The notes below the pieces were generated by a model. The model ran no database searches, was not told the DNA's origin, and was given only the letters and a program-made list of their open reading frames with translations. From the NCBI RefSeq assembly GCF_002095475.1, contig NZ_MLFR01000010.1, positions 62,001 to 126,000 on the forward strand: 64,000 nt of DNA, given 5' to 3'. Below, one piece after another: positions 12,175-21,912 of the stretch (positions are counted from its first letter, which is position 1; every line of letters begins with the position of its first letter). Origin of the DNA: Pantoea rwandensis. GTDB lineage: Bacteria > Pseudomonadota > Gammaproteobacteria > Enterobacterales > Enterobacteriaceae. The position numbers and the translations under genes were made by a program.

Positions 12175-12902
12175 TCCTGTTCATCCTCCGCGTTATCATT
12201 CGCATCGCTTTCAACGTCATTTTCGTTATCTGCATCATCACTCTCGTTGGCCGCGGCTTTGTTCTCCAGCGTCATGGCTTCGCCATCGCGGATCAGACGC
12301 AGCTGTGCTTCACGCGCATCATCACCGCTGCGCACATCCGCACCGAAGCGGAACACCGACTCCATGATGCGGAACTTGCTGCTGTCGTTGCCCATAAACC
12401 ACACCATGCCTAAACGGCGCAGGCGGCTCAGTGAAGCACGCATTTTTCCTGCAGCTTGGCGCGATCCATCAGAGCCTGTCGAACGCTGGTTCACCAGCTT
12501 GAGCAGCTTGCTCTCATCCGCCAGTGACAGCAGTTCGTCATACAACTCCTGTTGGGTGAAAATCCCCTCATTGGCCAGACGCTCTGGGCTGAGGTAGAGA
12601 TAACACAGGATTTTACCCACCATCATATCCAGCTCAGACAGTACCGAGCGCGGAATCAGCGTGGTCGAACGCGGACGCAGATAGAAGAATCCTTCCGGCG
12701 CTCGCATCAGCTCAACGTTGTAGCGAGCATAAAACTCTTCCAGGTACTCCTGGTAATCCATCAGAAAAGCGTGATTATCCAGCTCTTCAATACCAATGTG
12801 GCGTCCCGCGCGTAACTGGCTATCGAGCGCAGGGAAAATCGGGTTTGCCAGTGCCAACGCCAGTTTAACTGGCATCACTTGTTCAATATTTGTCGATGAC
12901 AT
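12171..12902 (-). CDS. mukE: Chromosome partition protein MukE
   Basis: Winged-helix (KITE-type) subunit that binds the MukF kleisin and modulates MukB ATPase. I chose the ATG giving MSSTNIEQ, the E. coli start, for 243 residues (E. coli 234). This start lies inside the end of mukF (20-base overlap, 12883-12902). The long acidic C-terminal tail, rich in Asp, Asn and Glu, is slightly longer than in E. coli. The gene is translationally coupled to mukB downstream. Confidence 0.96.
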   Translation of the reverse strand: MSSTNIEQVMPVKLALALANPIFPALDSQLRAGRHIGIEELDNHAFLMDYQEYLEEFYARYNVELMRAPEGFFYLRPRSTTLIPRSVLSELDMMVGKILCYLYLSPERLANEGIFTQQELYDELLSLADESKLLKLVNQRSTGSDGSRQAAGKMRASLSRLRRLGMVWFMGNDSSKFRIMESVFRFGADVRSGDDAREAQLRLIRDGEAMTLENKAAANESDDADNENDVESDANDNAEDEQE

Positions 12903-14205
12903 GTGCCTGCACCTTGGCTCCGTAATCATTAATAGTCTGCCATTCTGCCGGCAGACCGGCTAAATCAGCTTCGGCGACGCCGAGGCGTACGGCCTGATCG
13001 ATGACGATACGCGCCAAATCAAAGTGACGCGCACGTGGGTATTGCGCCAGGTAATCGCGCATCACCGTAGCGAGATGGAGCGGCTTTTGCTCCAGCTTAT
13101 AAATCTGCAATGCTTCTTCGATCATCGCGGCGAGCTGCTCACGAATCTCGTTAAACTCTTCGTACTCCATCTCCGGCGGCAGTTCACCCATCACCTCATC
13201 ATTACGCAGCGTCATCTCTTCATCGCGCATATCGTAAAGACGGTCGGCATTCGCGTAGGTCAATGCCCAAGGCTGGTCGAAGTAATTCTGCACCGACAGG
13301 CGTAAACGTTGCGCAAAGACGCGGTTCTTGTCCATGTCGATGGCGGTACGGATAAATTTATGCACATGGCGGTCGTAGCCAATCCACAAGTCGATGGCCT
13401 GCTGACCCCAACTGATGATGCGGTCCAGCTTATTTTGCAGGTCAAACACCAGCTTATCGACAAAGCCCAAATCCGGGCTGCTCAACGTGGCGTCCTGAAT
13501 GCGCAACAGATTGGCCTGCAATTTGTCACCTGCCGCTTCTAGCGTATCCTGCAGTTCACGCAGTGTGCCGGAGGTTTCTGACAACAGGAGTTCACAGCTT
13601 GAAATCGCTGCACGCCAGTCTTTGTTGAGCAGGTCAGCAATATCGGTTTTGACCGTTTGTTGTTGCTCATCCATCAGACGTTGTGTCATGTCGATGCTGT
13701 CGAAGATTTCTGCCACGGAATATTTCAGCGGGGCAAAGACATTGCGATGCCAGTGGAATTCATCACCGTCTTCTTCAGCGGCATCAGCAGCGCGTTTCAG
13801 CTCCTGTGCCACAATCGACAACTGCATTGACAGGCGCAGCGTGGAAAACTCGCGCTGGCGAATGTAATAATCGGTAATGCCGATGGCCAGCGGCGTCAGA
13901 CGATAAATCGCATGGCCTTCAGTTAACTCGCTGGTAAAGCGATTGAGCAGGCGCTGACGCACCATGTCATTGATGGCGTTGTTGGCACGCACCTGCACGG
14001 TTTCGTGGGTTTGCTCAAAGGCTTTACTGACATGACGAAATGCATCGATCAGTTCACCTTCACTCATTTCACCGTCCATGCGCTCACCGTTTAAGGTGGC
14101 GATAGCCAGCAAAAAGGCCAGACGTTCTACCGGCAACGCAAGTGAAAAGTCATTCTTGCGCGCCCATGCCACCAATTCGGGGACCGTCTGGGAAAATTCG
14201 CTCAT
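12883..14205 (-). CDS. mukF: Chromosome partition protein MukF, kleisin
   Basis: Kleisin subunit that bridges MukB heads and dimerises through its N-terminal winged-helix domain. The 440 residues equal the E. coli length, beginning [20 protein letters not shown] central helical part carries leucine-rich heptads, and the C-terminal segment binds the MukB head. It is the first muk gene of the operon, 11 bases after cmoM, which matches the cmoM-mukF-mukE-mukB operon of E. coli. Confidence 0.97.
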   Translation of the reverse strand: MSEFSQTVPELVAWARKNDFSLALPVERLAFLLAIATLNGERMDGEMSEGELIDAFRHVSKAFEQTHETVQVRANNAINDMVRQRLLNRFTSELTEGHAIYRLTPLAIGITDYYIRQREFSTLRLSMQLSIVAQELKRAADAAEEDGDEFHWHRNVFAPLKYSVAEIFDSIDMTQRLMDEQQQTVKTDIADLLNKDWRAAISSCELLLSETSGTLRELQDTLEAAGDKLQANLLRIQDATLSSPDLGFVDKLVFDLQNKLDRIISWGQQAIDLWIGYDRHVHKFIRTAIDMDKNRVFAQRLRLSVQNYFDQPWALTYANADRLYDMRDEEMTLRNDEVMGELPPEMEYEEFNEIREQLAAMIEEALQIYKLEQKPLHLATVMRDYLAQYPRARHFDLARIVIDQAVRLGVAEADLAGLPAEWQTINDYGAKVQAHVIDKY

Positions 14206-14216
14206 AGTTGATCCTT

Positions 14217-14990
14217 CTACCTGGGTTTGCGCGCGGTCACGTGGATATAACGCCCTAAACTTAAAAAGGGCTCCTGACGACAGTAGCGCCGTTCCATCTC
14301 AATAATGTCTTCTACGCTTTTCACGATGCCGGGCGGTGGCGGTTTCATGTAGTCAGAAAACACACGGATCCCTGCACGGCATTCAATCTCAAAGCCTGCA
14401 TCGGCTAGCCAGCGATTAACATCCTCTGGATCGCGGGGGAAATCGGGCGACAGCGTGCGTTTTTTGCGTTTAGTCATATTGGCACGCAGATAGCCGAAAT
14501 TGCCGAGCTGAAGTGTGCGGAACGTCAGGCTGTGCGCGTTGTAAAACATCAACGACAGCACGCCGCCGGGCTTCAGCGTTTGCCACAGCGCACGCAATAC
14601 CGCTTCTGGTTCCGCGACCCACTCCAACACAGCGTGAAACAATACCAGATCAACTGGCTGATCCAAATGTTCGCCAACCCGCTGCGCGCTAATTTGTTTG
14701 AATTGCATGTTGTGGCTCACACCCTCGGTGTGCGCATGCGCTTCAGCCAGTTTGAGCATTTCAGCAGAGAGATCGCACAACAGGACCTGATGACCTCGCG
14801 CGGCCAGACCGCAAGAAATTTGTCCGACCCCGCCACCGGCATCCAGCACGGAAAGAGGGCCATCCGGCAAGGTCGGCAGTAGTGCATCGAGTTCGTCCCA
14901 AAGGATCGCTTGACGCACCAGCCCCTTACGGGTGCCATAAATGTTCTGCGAGAATTTGTCCGCCAGATCGTCAAAGTTACGATCCTGCAT
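14217..14990 (-). CDS. cmoM: tRNA 5-carboxymethoxyuridine methyltransferase CmoM
   Basis: SAM-dependent methyltransferase (formerly SmtA) that makes the methyl ester of cmo5U34 in certain tRNAs. The 257-residue form starts at MQDRNFDD, the E. coli start (261 residues). The longer in-frame start adds eight residues absent from the family. The SAM-binding motif [10 protein letters not shown] lies at about residues 48-57, and FHAVLEWVA and [10 protein letters not shown] are the other Rossmann methyltransferase landmarks. It heads the mukFEB operon and is divergent from elyC. Confidence 0.95.
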   Translation of the reverse strand: MQDRNFDDLADKFSQNIYGTRKGLVRQAILWDELDALLPTLPDGPLSVLDAGGGVGQISCGLAARGHQVLLCDLSAEMLKLAEAHAHTEGVSHNMQFKQISAQRVGEHLDQPVDLVLFHAVLEWVAEPEAVLRALWQTLKPGGVLSLMFYNAHSLTFRTLQLGNFGYLRANMTKRKKRTLSPDFPRDPEDVNRWLADAGFEIECRAGIRVFSDYMKPPPPGIVKSVEDIIEMERRYCRQEPFLSLGRYIHVTARKPR

Positions 14991-15114
14991 GATGATGGCT
15001 CCGGTTTGCTGCATTCAACTTGTGCTATTTTGTCACAGGCTCAACAAGAATGAACCTTTCACGCCACAGTAACTGTCTGGCTGCTGTTTTTTCGGACAAA
15101 AGGAGCAATTTTCC

Positions 15115-15899
15115 ATGTTTTTTGCGTTAAAGAAATGGATTGGCGCGATGTTATTGCCTTTGCCACTGCTGTTGTCGCTGATGGCGGCGGGACTTTTACT
15201 ACTCTGGTTTAGCCGTTGGCAAAAAAGCGGCAAAATCCTGATCTCTGCCAGCTGGCTACTGCTGTTGCTGCTCAGTTTGCAACCCATCGCCGACCGTTTG
15301 CTGCTGCCCCTCGAACGACAATATCCCACCTGGAACGGCACTGAACCTGTGGATTATATCGTGGTGCTGGGCGGTGGCTATACCTACAATCCGAATTGGG
15401 CACCGAGTTCTAACTTGCTCAACAACAGCCTGCCACGCGTGACTGAAGGTGTTCGACAGTGGCGCCGTTACCCGCAAGCTAAAATGATTTTTACGGGTGC
15501 TGCCGCAGGTTTAATCGCCGTAGCAATGCCAGCGTAGCGGCCGCCGTAGCAGAAAGTCTCGGGGTACCGCATGATGCAATCATTACGCTGGACCAACCGC
15601 ACGATACCGGCGAAGAGGCACTGGCAGTGAAGCAGACGATTGGGCAACACCCGTTCCTGCTGGTCTCCTCAGCCAACCATCTGCCGCGTGCGATGCACTT
15701 TTTCCAGAGTGCCGGCATGAATCCACTGGCCGCTCCCGCCAACCAATTAGCGATTACGTCGCCAATCAGCGTATGGGATCGCCTTCTGCCTTCTCCGTAT
15801 TGGTTGAGTCACAGTGAGCGTGCAATTTATGAAACCTTGGGGCGCATATGGCAGAGACTGAGGGGGGATGAACTCACCTCAGCCGAGCCAGGGAAGTAG
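15115..15899 (+). pseudogene. elyC: Envelope biogenesis factor ElyC, interrupted by a one-base frameshift
   Basis: Inner-membrane DUF218 protein that affects peptidoglycan and lipid-carrier metabolism in E. coli (YcbC). The first frame encodes 140 residues with two membrane segments (about 10-32 and 41-60) and the VDYIVVLGGGYTYNPNWAPSS core, then stops at 15537. The rest of the protein continues in another frame: NASVAAAVAESLG from about 15525, then DTGEEALAVKQ, SANHLPRAM and YETLGRIWQRL, to the stop at 15899. Adding one base between about 15505 and 15525 (a TTTAA stretch is the likeliest site) restores 261 residues, against 259 in E. coli. A good AAGGAG site precedes the ATG. The 3' end overlaps convergent ycbJ by 21 bases. 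A sequencing error is likelier than true decay. Confidence 0.88.
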
Positions 15900-16772
15900 C
15901 TGCTCACGGGCATGATTAAAGCGTGGGCGGTCAAACTGCCCACTGCTCACTAACGTATCGACGCAATCCCACAACTGATAGAGCCAGCGACGCCAGAGAA
16001 AGCCTTCGGAGACAGGTGCGCGCTGCAAATAGTGCCGCAGGAGCGACGCTTCAGCCCCATTGTCTGCCAGCCGCATCAGCTCATACTCACGCGGTGCCCA
16101 CAAAATATTCCCCGGTTGCATCATCGCCACCAGTTGATCGCTGTGCGCATCCTTCAACATGCTGGCCAGGCGCAAATTACCGTGCATCAGCACGCAAGGG
16201 TCATCGAAATCGACAAACAATTTGCTTAGCTGCTGACGACTGCGAAATAAAATTTGTCGATCTTCCAGTGTAAAGGCGGGAGGAGAGAGATAACTCAGCG
16301 TTGACCACAGTACCTCAACACGCTGGCGATACCAGGCAGGCCAACTGTTTTCCTGCACACTGTCCACGCTCCCCACCAGACCGTGGCTGTCGATGCGGTG
16401 CCAGGCCAATACCCCTTCCACAATTTGCTCACACAGCTGTTCCCAACGCAGTACAGTGCGGGCTGGTGCTTCAGCGGAAACGCCATTGAAACGCGCCATC
16501 AGCAGCATTTCGTGCACGGGTTGCTGTTGGCTTAAGACCAAACCGAACACGGCGGGCACTGCAATTAGCCCGTCATGCCCCAACATGGTGAGTTTTTTAG
16601 CTTCCAGCGCGGCCCGGCCCTGATGGCGGAAATACTTCGCCACCAGCGGCATGGGTTTACAGTCGTTATCATAGAGTGCGTACAACCGCGATTGCGCCTG
16701 TTCGCTGATGGTTTCAAGGCGGCTGATACCTTCACCCAGTACCAGCGCCAGTTCTGAACGGAGCTGTTCCAT
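15879..16772 (-). CDS. ycbJ: YcbJ, aminoglycoside-phosphotransferase-fold protein of unknown function
   Basis: The 297 residues equal the E. coli YcbJ length and keep its N terminus MEQLR and C-terminal LLPWLG. The protein has an APH/choline-kinase-like fold. The segment CVLMHGNLRLASML aligns with the kinase catalytic loop, but the usual catalytic Asp of HGD is Asn here, as I recall also for E. coli (HGN), so activity is doubtful. No substrate is known to me. It is convergent with elyC and lies upstream of nothing obvious; kdsB follows 110 bases away on the same strand. Confidence 0.88.
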   Translation of the reverse strand: MEQLRSELALVLGEGISRLETISEQAQSRLYALYDNDCKPMPLVAKYFRHQGRAALEAKKLTMLGHDGLIAVPAVFGLVLSQQQPVHEMLLMARFNGVSAEAPARTVLRWEQLCEQIVEGVLAWHRIDSHGLVGSVDSVQENSWPAWYRQRVEVLWSTLSYLSPPAFTLEDRQILFRSRQQLSKLFVDFDDPCVLMHGNLRLASMLKDAHSDQLVAMMQPGNILWAPREYELMRLADNGAEASLLRHYLQRAPVSEGFLWRRWLYQLWDCVDTLVSSGQFDRPRFNHAREQLLPWLG

Positions 16773-16882
16773 GCGTTATCCTCCACAGCCAAATGACTTC
16801 ACTATCCTGGAGGCCATGGTCGCGTAAAACTTAGCGCCAGATCAAACTTTGTGGCCAGCATGGAAAGCTGGCCGATAAGATA

Positions 16883-17632
16883 TCAACGCTGCATGGCTGC
16901 ACGCACGCGTGCTAAGTCTTCTGGCGTATCCACCCCGACACTTGGCACCGTCTGCGCCACAGCGACATGAATTTTCTCGCCGTACCACAACACGCGTAGC
17001 TGCTCGAGCAACTCAATGTGCTCTAGCGGACATGGCTCCCACGCAATGTAGCGACGGACAAAGCCTGCACGGTAAGCGTAGATACCAATGTGACGCAGTA
17101 GGGTATCGCCAATTTGCTCGCGCGATTTGGCATAGCGTTCGCGATCCCAGGGAATAGTGGCGCGCGAGAAATACAGCGCATAGCCTTTCGCGTCCATCAC
17201 CACTTTCACTGCATTCGGGTTAAACGCTTCTTCTGCATCCGCAATGGGCACCGCCAGCGTCGCCATTCCCGCGTCGGCTTGTGCCAGGTTTTCGGCAACC
17301 TGACGCACAATTTCAGCCGGAATCATCGGCTCATCACCCTGCACGTTGACGATAATGGTGTCATCGGCAAACTGATACTTCTCAATCACTTCCGCCAGAC
17401 GCTCAGTGCCGGACTGATGATCCGCGCGTGTCATACAGACTTCACCGCCCGCTGCAGTAACAGCCGCCGCCACTTCCGGATGGTCAGTGGCAACAATGAC
17501 ACGATCTGCGCCCGACTCACGGGCACGCTTCATCACATGCACCACCATGGGTTTGCCTTGAATATCGACCAAGGGCTTGCCCGGTAGACGTGTAGAGGCA
17601 TAACGCGCGGGAATAATGGCGACAAAACTCAT
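16883..17632 (-). CDS. kdsB: CMP-Kdo synthetase (3-deoxy-manno-octulosonate cytidylyltransferase)
   Basis: Cytoplasmic enzyme that activates Kdo as CMP-Kdo for transfer to lipid A. It has 249 residues (E. coli 248). The nucleotide-binding start reads [15 protein letters not shown], the metal motif NVQGDEP lies near residue 100, and the C-terminal EQLRVLWYG and [10 protein letters not shown] segments are typical. Its ATG overlaps the ycaR stop by four bases, so the two are coupled. It belongs with lpxK and msbA to the Kdo-lipid A route encoded in this stretch. Confidence 0.97.
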   Translation of the reverse strand: MSFVAIIPARYASTRLPGKPLVDIQGKPMVVHVMKRARESGADRVIVATDHPEVAAAVTAAGGEVCMTRADHQSGTERLAEVIEKYQFADDTIIVNVQGDEPMIPAEIVRQVAENLAQADAGMATLAVPIADAEEAFNPNAVKVVMDAKGYALYFSRATIPWDRERYAKSREQIGDTLLRHIGIYAYRAGFVRRYIAWEPCPLEHIELLEQLRVLWYGEKIHVAVAQTVPSVGVDTPEDLARVRAAMQR

Positions 17633-17814
17633 GGATGGATCTCTTCAACCGACAGCGTACGCGCTTCCACTTCCAATAACACTGGAATGCCATCACGCAC
17701 CGGGTAAGCCAGGCCATCAGGTTTGCAGATCAGTTCCTGCTGTTCTTTATTGAAATACAGTTTTCCGTTGCAAACCGGACAGGCAACAATTTCAAGTAAA
17801 CGGTGATCCATCAT
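17629..17814 (-). CDS. ycaR: YcaR, Trm112-like small protein
   Basis: This 61-residue protein (E. coli 60) belongs to the UPF0434/Trm112-like family. A zinc-ribbon-like ACPVCNGKL lies near the N terminus and LICK follows around residue 30. Two consecutive ATG codons exist; either gives the family protein, and the second gives exactly the E. coli start MDHRLLE. It overlaps kdsB by four bases. Its function is unknown. Confidence 0.92.
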   Translation of the reverse strand: MMDHRLLEIVACPVCNGKLYFNKEQQELICKPDGLAYPVRDGIPVLLEVEARTLSVEEIHP

Positions 17815-17860
17815 TTTCTCCTTTCAGCACCGACTATTCAGGCGCTAAGCATACCATAGC

Positions 17861-17886
17861 GTACCCGACGGCAGTGCGCCGGGTAC
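17861..17886. repeat. Inverted repeat between ycaQ and ycaR
   Basis: GTACCCG and CGGGTAC flank a 12-base loop between the ycaQ stop and the ycaR start. There is no T run on the minus strand, so it is not a classical terminator. It could be an RNA-stabilising or processing hairpin. Confidence 0.4.
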
Positions 17887-17904
17887 GGCAAAATTAGGGT
17901 GATA

Positions 17905-19122
17905 TTAACTGTTGATGGCCCATTGATGAGACCAAGCCGCGAGCAACTCTGGTGGTGCATTTTCGAGTATGACGTGATTCGCACCTTGCCACTGCGCAAA
18001 GCGGTTAATGGCTTTTTGCACATCATTGAGAAAGGCGTTGCTGATTCGCACACCGGGTTCCAACCAGAATGCCCGAATCACGAGCTGCTGAGCCTGCCGC
18101 TCCATCTTCGCATCAATACGTGCCTTTAATGCGCCACGATGCAGAACCGGTAGGACAAAATAACCATATTTGCGCTTCTCTGCGGGGGTGTAACACTCAA
18201 TGCGGTAATCAAAATCGAACAGCTCCAGCGCTCGTCTACGATCCCACACCACCGGATCAAAGGGTGAAAGCAAAGCGGTATGCGTCGCAGAGGACAGGTT
18301 TTCCAACAGCGGCAATAAGTTATGGTGAAGCCACATTTCACCCAGTTGCTCGACCTCAACCCGCACGATTTCATCACGCGCTTGTGCAGCAGCCAGCCAG
18401 CTCTTGAGAGGGGCGCGTTTCAAACGATAATAATCCGCCAGCCAGCTAGCACGAAAAATGCCGAGGCTGCGCGCGCTGTGACTTAGCATCGCCAGCACGG
18501 CATCGTCTTCACTTAACGCATGCTGCGCGTCATCCCATTCTGGCATCACGCGGCTGCGCAGATCGTAAACACGCTGGAAGTTACGGCGCTCCACCACCAT
18601 CAATTCACCAGCACTAAACAGATTTTCCAGGTGACGTTTATGCGGTTTCCACGCCCACCAACCCGGTTTGGTCTGTTTATCATTGGCAAAATCCGCTGCA
18701 CGTACCGGACCTTGTTGTGCGATATGTTCCAGTAAATCAGCAATCTCCTGCTGGTGTTCCTCCACCCACTGTTCGCTGTATTTCCAGCCCAGACGTTGGG
18801 GTTCCAGCATGCGATGACGCAATAGCGGATAATCTTCAAAGGGGATAAAGCAGGCTTCGTGTGCCCAGTACTCAAACAGTGCACCCGAGGCCAAGGTCTC
18901 TTCCAGCCAGTTAGCCGGGTAAGTACCCAAGCGGCTAAACAACACCAGATAGGGACTGCGTGCCACTACGTTAATGGTGTCGATTTGTAGCAGGGACATT
19001 TGGCGGACGCTGGCATGAATATCTGGAAAGCGCGCACGGCGGCCCAGTGGACGTAACAACCCCTGTGCCGCTAAGTGGAGATGACGTGCATTTTGCAGAG
19101 AAAGGGAATCAGCGACAATCAT
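17905..19122 (-). CDS. ycaQ: DNA interstrand-crosslink glycosylase YcaQ
   Basis: HTH_42 (AlkX/AlkZ-type) DNA glycosylase that unhooks nitrogen-mustard interstrand crosslinks in E. coli. It has 405 residues (E. coli about 410). The catalytic Gln-X-Asp motif is visible as LLQIDTIN (Gln46, Asp48). The FEYWAHEACFIP segment and the winged-helix block LSPFDPVVWDRRRALELF are family landmarks. It lies 24 bases downstream of lpxK on the same strand. Confidence 0.93.
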   Translation of the reverse strand: MIVADSLSLQNARHLHLAAQGLLRPLGRRARFPDIHASVRQMSLLQIDTINVVARSPYLVLFSRLGTYPANWLEETLASGALFEYWAHEACFIPFEDYPLLRHRMLEPQRLGWKYSEQWVEEHQQEIADLLEHIAQQGPVRAADFANDKQTKPGWWAWKPHKRHLENLFSAGELMVVERRNFQRVYDLRSRVMPEWDDAQHALSEDDAVLAMLSHSARSLGIFRASWLADYYRLKRAPLKSWLAAAQARDEIVRVEVEQLGEMWLHHNLLPLLENLSSATHTALLSPFDPVVWDRRRALELFDFDYRIECYTPAEKRKYGYFVLPVLHRGALKARIDAKMERQAQQLVIRAFWLEPGVRISNAFLNDVQKAINRFAQWQGANHVILENAPPELLAAWSHQWAINS

Positions 19123-19145
19123 AAACTCAGTTCCCTTTCACAGTG

Positions 19146-20132
19146 TTAGCGCGAGGCCATGCAGAGTTGGGTCAGATCGTCCAGAAGCGCGGCGAGTGGC
19201 TCACCTGACAGATGCGCATCAACGGGCAGATACCACCAGTTAGCGCGAGCGAAACCATGGCATTTCACCGCATCTTTTTCGGTCATCAACAAACATTGAT
19301 GGGCTTGTGTTAAACGCGACAATTCGTCTTCGCTGTAGGCATGGTGGTCAGCAAAGGCCACTTCAGCCACGGGCTTCACACCCTGTTGTTTTAAGGTGTT
19401 GAAGAATCGGGGTGGATGTCCAATTCCTGCCATCGCGACGATCTCAGGGAGTTGGTTTAAGGGCGCCGTCTCACCACTTAACAGGTTCACGGCTAGCCCT
19501 GGCTGCAAGGTCATGGCAATTTCATTCGCCTGCGCCTCACCACCATTGACGATAATAGCATTGACGCTCTGCAGGCGTGACGCACGTTCACGCATCGGCC
19601 CGGCAGGTAACCACCAGCCATTACCAAAACGACGCATACCATCAATGACCACAATTTCCCGATCTCGCTGCAGCGCATAATGCTGCAGCCCGTCATCGGT
19701 GATGATGACATCCAGATCCTGTGTGGAAAGTAGACCTTCAACCGCCTGACGGCGTTTAGGGGCCACTGCCACCGGCGCTTGAGTTCGCTGTGCGATGAGC
19801 ACTGGCTCATCGCCGGCCAATGCTGTAGCCGTTTCCGCCGTGACGAACAGAGGATAATGTTCAGATTTGCCACCGTAACCGCGCGACACGACGCCAGCAC
19901 GAATACCACGCTGCTGCAGTGCCTGCACCAGCCAAATCACGACAGGCGTTTTCCCATTACCCCCGGCGGTCAGATTCCCCACCACAATCACTGGGCAAGG
20001 CGCCCGCCAACTCTTGCGCCAGCCACGTTGATAGCTGAGGCGAATCAGCGTACTGATTGCCCCATACAGCAGGCTGAGTGGCCACAACAGCAGCCACAAA
20101 GGCGAACGCCCGCTCCAGATGCGATCAATCAT
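19146..20132 (-). CDS. lpxK: Tetraacyldisaccharide 4'-kinase LpxK
   Basis: Membrane-associated kinase that phosphorylates the 4' position of the lipid A disaccharide precursor to give lipid IVA. It has 328 residues as in E. coli. An N-terminal hydrophobic helix (about 12-32) anchors it. Walker A reads [12 protein letters not shown] (52-63), and [15 protein letters not shown] is the catalytic-region hallmark. Its ATG overlaps the msbA stop by four bases (20129-20132), so the kinase and the lipid A flippase are coupled. Confidence 0.97.
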   Translation of the reverse strand: MIDRIWSGRSPLWLLLWPLSLLYGAISTLIRLSYQRGWRKSWRAPCPVIVVGNLTAGGNGKTPVVIWLVQALQQRGIRAGVVSRGYGGKSEHYPLFVTAETATALAGDEPVLIAQRTQAPVAVAPKRRQAVEGLLSTQDLDVIITDDGLQHYALQRDREIVVIDGMRRFGNGWWLPAGPMRERASRLQSVNAIIVNGGEAQANEIAMTLQPGLAVNLLSGETAPLNQLPEIVAMAGIGHPPRFFNTLKQQGVKPVAEVAFADHHAYSEDELSRLTQAHQCLLMTEKDAVKCHGFARANWWYLPVDAHLSGEPLAALLDDLTQLCMASR

Positions 20133-21878
20133 TGACCAAACTGCAGCTTGTGAAGTTGCGCATAGGCACCCTTCTGGGCCAGTAACACAGGGTGTGTGCC
20201 GCGTTCTACAATTCGGCCATCTTCCACCACCACAATTTCATCGGCTTTTTCGATGGTTGAAAGGCGGTGGGCAATCACGAGAGAAGTACGGTTTTTCTGT
20301 AACTCGTCCAGAGCAGCCTGAATCGCGCGCTCAGACTCCGTATCCAGCGCTGATGTCGCTTCATCGAGAATCAGAATCGGGCAATCACGCAGCAGCGCAC
20401 GCGCGATGGCGATACGTTGACGCTGACCACCCGAGAGCAGTACACCATTCTCACCAATGACGGTATCCAGCCCGTTATCCATCTTCTTGATGAAATCCAT
20501 CGCATGCGCCATGGTTGCAGCCTGTTCAATCTGCTCACGGGTATAATCGCCATTGCGCGCATAGGCGATGTTATTGGCAATGGTGTCATTGAACAGATGA
20601 ACATTCTGGGAAACCAGAGCAACCTGATTACGCAGCGAACGCAGGGTGTATTCACGCAGGTCGTGCCCGTCCAGCAAAATCTCACCTGAATCGATGTCGT
20701 AAAAACGGGTAAGCAGACTGGCCATGGTAGATTTACCCGAGCCTGAGCGTCCCACCAACGCCACCGTTTTGCCCTCGGGCAATGAAAGGTTGATGTCGCG
20801 GAGTGCAGGGACTTCACGTCCCGGATAGGTGAAGGTGACATTACGGAATTCGACGTCGCCTTTTGCACGAGTCACTTCACGCTTACCGTTATCAATTTCC
20901 TGTTCGCTATCCAGAATGGAGAACAGCGTCTGGCAAGCTGCCATACCGCGCTGGAACTGCGCGTTAACGTTAGTCAGTGACTTCAAAGGACGCATCAGTG
21001 CAATCATCGAAGAGAACACCACGGTGATGGTACCCGCAGTCAATGTTTCCATCACGCTTGGGAAGCTGGCGGCATACAGGACAAATGCCAACGCCAGCGA
21101 AGCAATCAGTTGGATCACCGGGTCAGAAATTGAGGAAGCAGAAACCAGCTTCATGCCCTGCTGACGCATTTTATTGCTGACCTGTGAGAAGCGCTCCGCT
21201 TCGACATCCTGGCCACCAAAAATCAGCACTTCTTTATGCCCTTTCAGCATCTGTTCTGCACTGGTCGTCACCTGCCCCATAGTGTTCTGCATATTTTTAC
21301 TGATGCTGCGGAAGCGCTTGGAGACGGTACGGATGGCAAAAGAAACAATCGGTGCCAGTACCACCAGAATCAACGACAGCTGCCAGCTGTAGTAAAACAT
21401 CATGATGAACAGGCCGATGATGGAGGCCCCTTCACGTACCACCGTCACCAGTGCACTGGATGAGGAGGAAGCCACTTGTTCTGAGTCATAGGTAATACGC
21501 GAGAGCAGCGTACCGGTCGATTGCTGATCAAAAAAACGCGACCGGCATGCCCATCATATGACCAAACAAACGACGGCGCATATTCATGACGACGTTGCCG
21601 GAAACCCAAGAGATACAATAGCTGGAGATATAACTGGTGACGCCACGGATCAGCATCAGGCCAATCACGGCCAATGGCATCCACAGCATCACGGACTTAT
21701 CGGCTTTCCCGAAGCCATCATCCAGTAAAGGCTTCAACAGCGACAACATTAATGTATCGCCAGCCGCATTGAGAATCAGCGCCACCGCAGACACAATCAG
21801 TCCAGCTTTGTGCGGCGCAATCATCGGCCAGAGTCGGCGGAATGTCTGCCACGTTGAGAGATCTTTGTCTTGATGCAT
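20129..21878 (-). pseudogene. msbA: Lipid A export ATP-binding/permease protein MsbA, with a one-base frameshift
   Basis: ABC exporter that flips core-lipid A across the inner membrane. The first frame gives 116 residues from [10 protein letters not shown] to PVAFF, then TGA at about 21528. The second frame continues directly with [22 protein letters not shown] through Walker [10 protein letters not shown], signature LSGGQRQR and Walker [13 protein letters not shown]. The break is a run of seven A on the plus strand (21530-21536) where six would keep the frame. The full span is 1750 bases; minus one extra base it encodes 582 residues, exactly the E. coli length. Because msbA is essential in E. 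coli, a sequencing error is by far the likeliest cause. The longest intact 3' frame spans 20129-21475. Confidence 0.92.
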
Positions 21879-21912
21879 TATTTATTCACGCTGTTTGAAA
21901 TAGCCGCTCATT

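Noticed and set aside
15115..15899. Programmed frameshift in elyC
   Set aside because: There is no strong slippery heptamer or stimulatory structure visible, and the other four frameshifts argue for a common technical cause.
21528..21878. Two separate half-transporter genes instead of one msbA
   Set aside because: The 116-residue part ends mid-domain and the next frame continues without gap; the joined length equals E. coli MsbA exactly.
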